From contig OY282494.1 in NCBI GenBank assembly GCA_958296385.1, forward strand, positions 3,120,981 to 3,184,980: 64,000 nucleotides of DNA. The letters are read 5' to 3'. Positions 62,837 through 64,000 of this stretch are shown piece by piece. Every line of letters begins with the position of its first letter. The stretch's first letter is position 1. Origin of the DNA: an uncultured Dehalococcoidia bacterium (lineage in GTDB: Bacteria > Chloroflexota > Dehalococcoidia > Lucifugimonadales > UBA3495). Under the pieces are notes generated by a model. The model saw nothing but the letters and a program-made list of their open reading frames with translations. It did not search any database and was not told the DNA's origin. Made by a program: the position numbers and the translations under genes.

Positions 62837-63331
62837 ATGGCCCACACTCCCAAGCAGCTCGGCCACCTGGTTATCAAGGTGCGCGACATCGAGCGCAGCG
62901 TCGATTTTTACACCAACGTCCTGGGGCTTACCGTGATGACCGGGCGGCCCGGCGGCATGACTTTCCTTTCCGCCGACACCACCATGTCCCACGAGCTGGC
63001 CCTGGTGCCCCTGGGCATGGACGCTCCCGGCCCCGAGGACCGCCGCGTCGGGATGGCCCACATGGCCTGGCAGATGAACTCTTTCCGCGACCTGAAAGAA
63101 CTCTACCAGCGCTGCAAGGACCACGGCGTCCGCTTCAAGCGCCTCGGCGACCACGGCATCTCCATGGGCGTGTACATCTACGACCCGGACGACAACGAAA
63201 TCGAGATTTACTACGAGTCCCCGGAGACCGAATGGGGCAACCGGGAAGGTTTCCTCTTTGAGGGCAACTTCCCCTGGCAGCTTGACCCCATCGAGGAGCG
63301 CGAGCCGGCCGCCGTCGGCGACGACGACTAG
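62837..63331 (+). CDS. VOC family (glyoxalase/extradiol dioxygenase-fold) protein
   Basis: 164 residues: QLGHLVIKVRDIERSVDFYT at the start, then MAHMAWQMNSFRDLKELYQR and YIYDPDDNEIEIYYESP, the paired beta-alpha-beta-beta-beta modules of the vicinal oxygen chelate fold. Metal ligands His (LGHL and AHMAW) and Glu (EIEIYYE) are present, as in catechol 2,3-dioxygenase-like proteins. AAGGAGG lies 8 nt before the ATG. Substrate unknown. Confidence 0.85.
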   Translation: MAHTPKQLGHLVIKVRDIERSVDFYTNVLGLTVMTGRPGGMTFLSADTTMSHELALVPLGMDAPGPEDRRVGMAHMAWQMNSFRDLKELYQRCKDHGVRFKRLGDHGISMGVYIYDPDDNEIEIYYESPETEWGNREGFLFEGNFPWQLDPIEEREPAAVGDDD

Positions 63332-63401
63332 ACGGACAGGGCGGCAGGGGTGAATAATCATCCGCCTCTGCCGCCGCACTTTACGCCCGGCGCCAATTCA
63401 C

Positions 63402-64000
63402 TTGACCGCTCCGCGTTACGACTACGTCATCATCGGCAACGGCATTGCCGGGCTGAATACGGCGCTGCTGGCGGCGGCCCACGGCGCCGTGCTGGTGATT
63501 ACCAAAGGCCGCATTGACGACTGCAACAGCCGTTACGCGCAAGGCGGCATTGCCGCCGCCGTCGGCCCCGGCGATTCGGCCACGCTGCATCAGCAGGATA
63601 CGCTGGACGCCGGCGCCGGCCTTTGCGATCCGGACGCCGTAGCCGTACTCACGGGCCAGGGCCCGGACAGCATCGCCAGCCTCATCCGGTGGGGCGTGCC
63701 TTTTGACACCATCCACGGCGAAATCGCCCTGGGCCGGGAGGGCGCGCACAGCCTCCCCCGCATCCTGCACGCCGGCGGCGATGCCACCGGCCAGCACATC
63801 GAGGACACCCTGGCCCGGCGCGTGCGCGCCACCGCCGGCATCACCGTGCTGGAATACACCCACGCCATCCGCATCTGCGTTGAGGATGGCGCCGTGTCCG
63901 GGGTGGAAACGTTCCGCGACGGCAAGACGCAAACCTTTCGGAGCGACGTAGTGGTCGTCAGCTCCGGCGGTGCCGGCCAACTGTACCGCTACACCACCAA
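63402..64000 (+). CDS. nadB: L-aspartate oxidase, 5' part (3' end outside the window)
   Basis: The frame starts TAPRYDYVIIGNGIAGLNTA (FAD-binding dinucleotide motif), then SRYAQGGIAAAVGPGDS, GREGAHSLPRILHAGGDATG and VVVSSGGAGQLYRYTT at the right edge. These are hallmarks of NadB, which oxidises aspartate to iminoaspartate for NAD synthesis. TTG 63402 is the only plausible start near the domain; no good ribosome binding site is visible. 199 codons are present. Confidence 0.9.
   Translation, partial: MTAPRYDYVIIGNGIAGLNTALLAAAHGAVLVITKGRIDDCNSRYAQGGIAAAVGPGDSATLHQQDTLDAGAGLCDPDAVAVLTGQGPDSIASLIRWGVPFDTIHGEIALGREGAHSLPRILHAGGDATGQHIEDTLARRVRATAGITVLEYTHAIRICVEDGAVSGVETFRDGKTQTFRSDVVVVSSGGAGQLYRYTT

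Overview
This is a GC-rich bacterial chromosome segment of 64 kb, densely packed with genes on both strands. There is no rRNA gene, so taxonomy is inferred. Gene content (LLM-type flavin oxidoreductase, SDR/MaoC acyl-CoA genes, a large xanthine-dehydrogenase-type molybdoenzyme subunit, a FadF-like Fe-S oxidoreductase, B12-type acyl-CoA mutase, myo-inositol-phosphate synthase) and gene order (dnaJ-prmA; rsmD-coaD-coiled-coil protein; Rex beside the ATP synthase operon) suggest an aerobic or facultative heterotroph of the Chloroflexota (SAR202 / Dehalococcoidia-like). That placement is an inference, not a demonstration.

Layout. 1-9.5 kb (minus strand): partial inositol-phosphate synthase, a PP2C phosphatase with a kinase-like partner, dnaJ-prmA, an LLM oxidoreductase, then two paralogous SDRs and two MaoC-fold genes that look like one acyl-CoA hydration/dehydrogenation unit. 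9.6-14.3 kb: a dispersed structured repeat, a membrane-anchored HExxH protein, a ketopantoate-reductase-like gene, tRNA-Gly, a 43-residue gene with its own promoter and terminator, and a Doc/Fic protein. 14.3-20.7 kb: sucCD, two small transposon-like elements, a membrane Fe-S oxidoreductase, an alpha/beta hydrolase, and a SelW/Rdx-family gene with an in-frame TGA that reads as selenocysteine. 20.8-30.4 kb: rex and a full F-type ATP synthase operon (I-B-E-F-H-A-G-[unknown coiled-coil membrane protein]-D-C) behind a strong promoter, then a bifunctional-nuclease gene. 30.6-35.8 kb: coaD and rsmD separated by exactly 16 copies of a 17-bp hairpin unit, a second dispersed structured repeat, ribF and tyrS. 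35.8-47 kb: an accessory/defence-like stretch with a HelD-like helicase, a small overlapping gene pair, an MmeI-like restriction-modification enzyme, a DUF2806 protein and four Uma2 genes, with an acyl-CoA mutase subunit among them. 47-56 kb: an EF-G paralogue, the third structured repeat, rnhA, a HEPN-like overlapping pair, a carboxymuconolactone-decarboxylase-fold protein, twin tail-anchored coiled-coil genes and the molybdoenzyme subunit. 56-64 kb: two related Glu/Gly-repeat proteins, an internally deleted IS remnant, an intact IS with 9-bp target duplication and a probable -1 frameshift, aconitase, a GNAT-aminotransferase fusion, a VOC protein and the start of nadB.

Strongest observations: (1) a selenocysteine-containing SelW-like protein with a candidate SECIS hairpin; (2) three copies of a roughly 0.4-0.6 kb element whose closing stem shows compensatory base changes, so it probably makes a structured RNA (HEARO/omegaRNA-like is my best guess), each copy edged by an IS-like terminal sequence; (3) an IS and two non-autonomous elements sharing its terminal inverted repeat and 9-bp target duplications, the latter carrying a common genomic palindrome as cargo.

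Gaps without genes: 706-1075 (palindromic repeat), 9465-10170, 32617-33594 and 49714-50338 (the structured repeats), 16365-16873 and 20516-20872 (small mobile elements), 31746-32061 (17-bp array), 56816-57294 (IS remnant), 62513-62836 (divergent intergenic region). In 42631-42907 I see no convincing gene.
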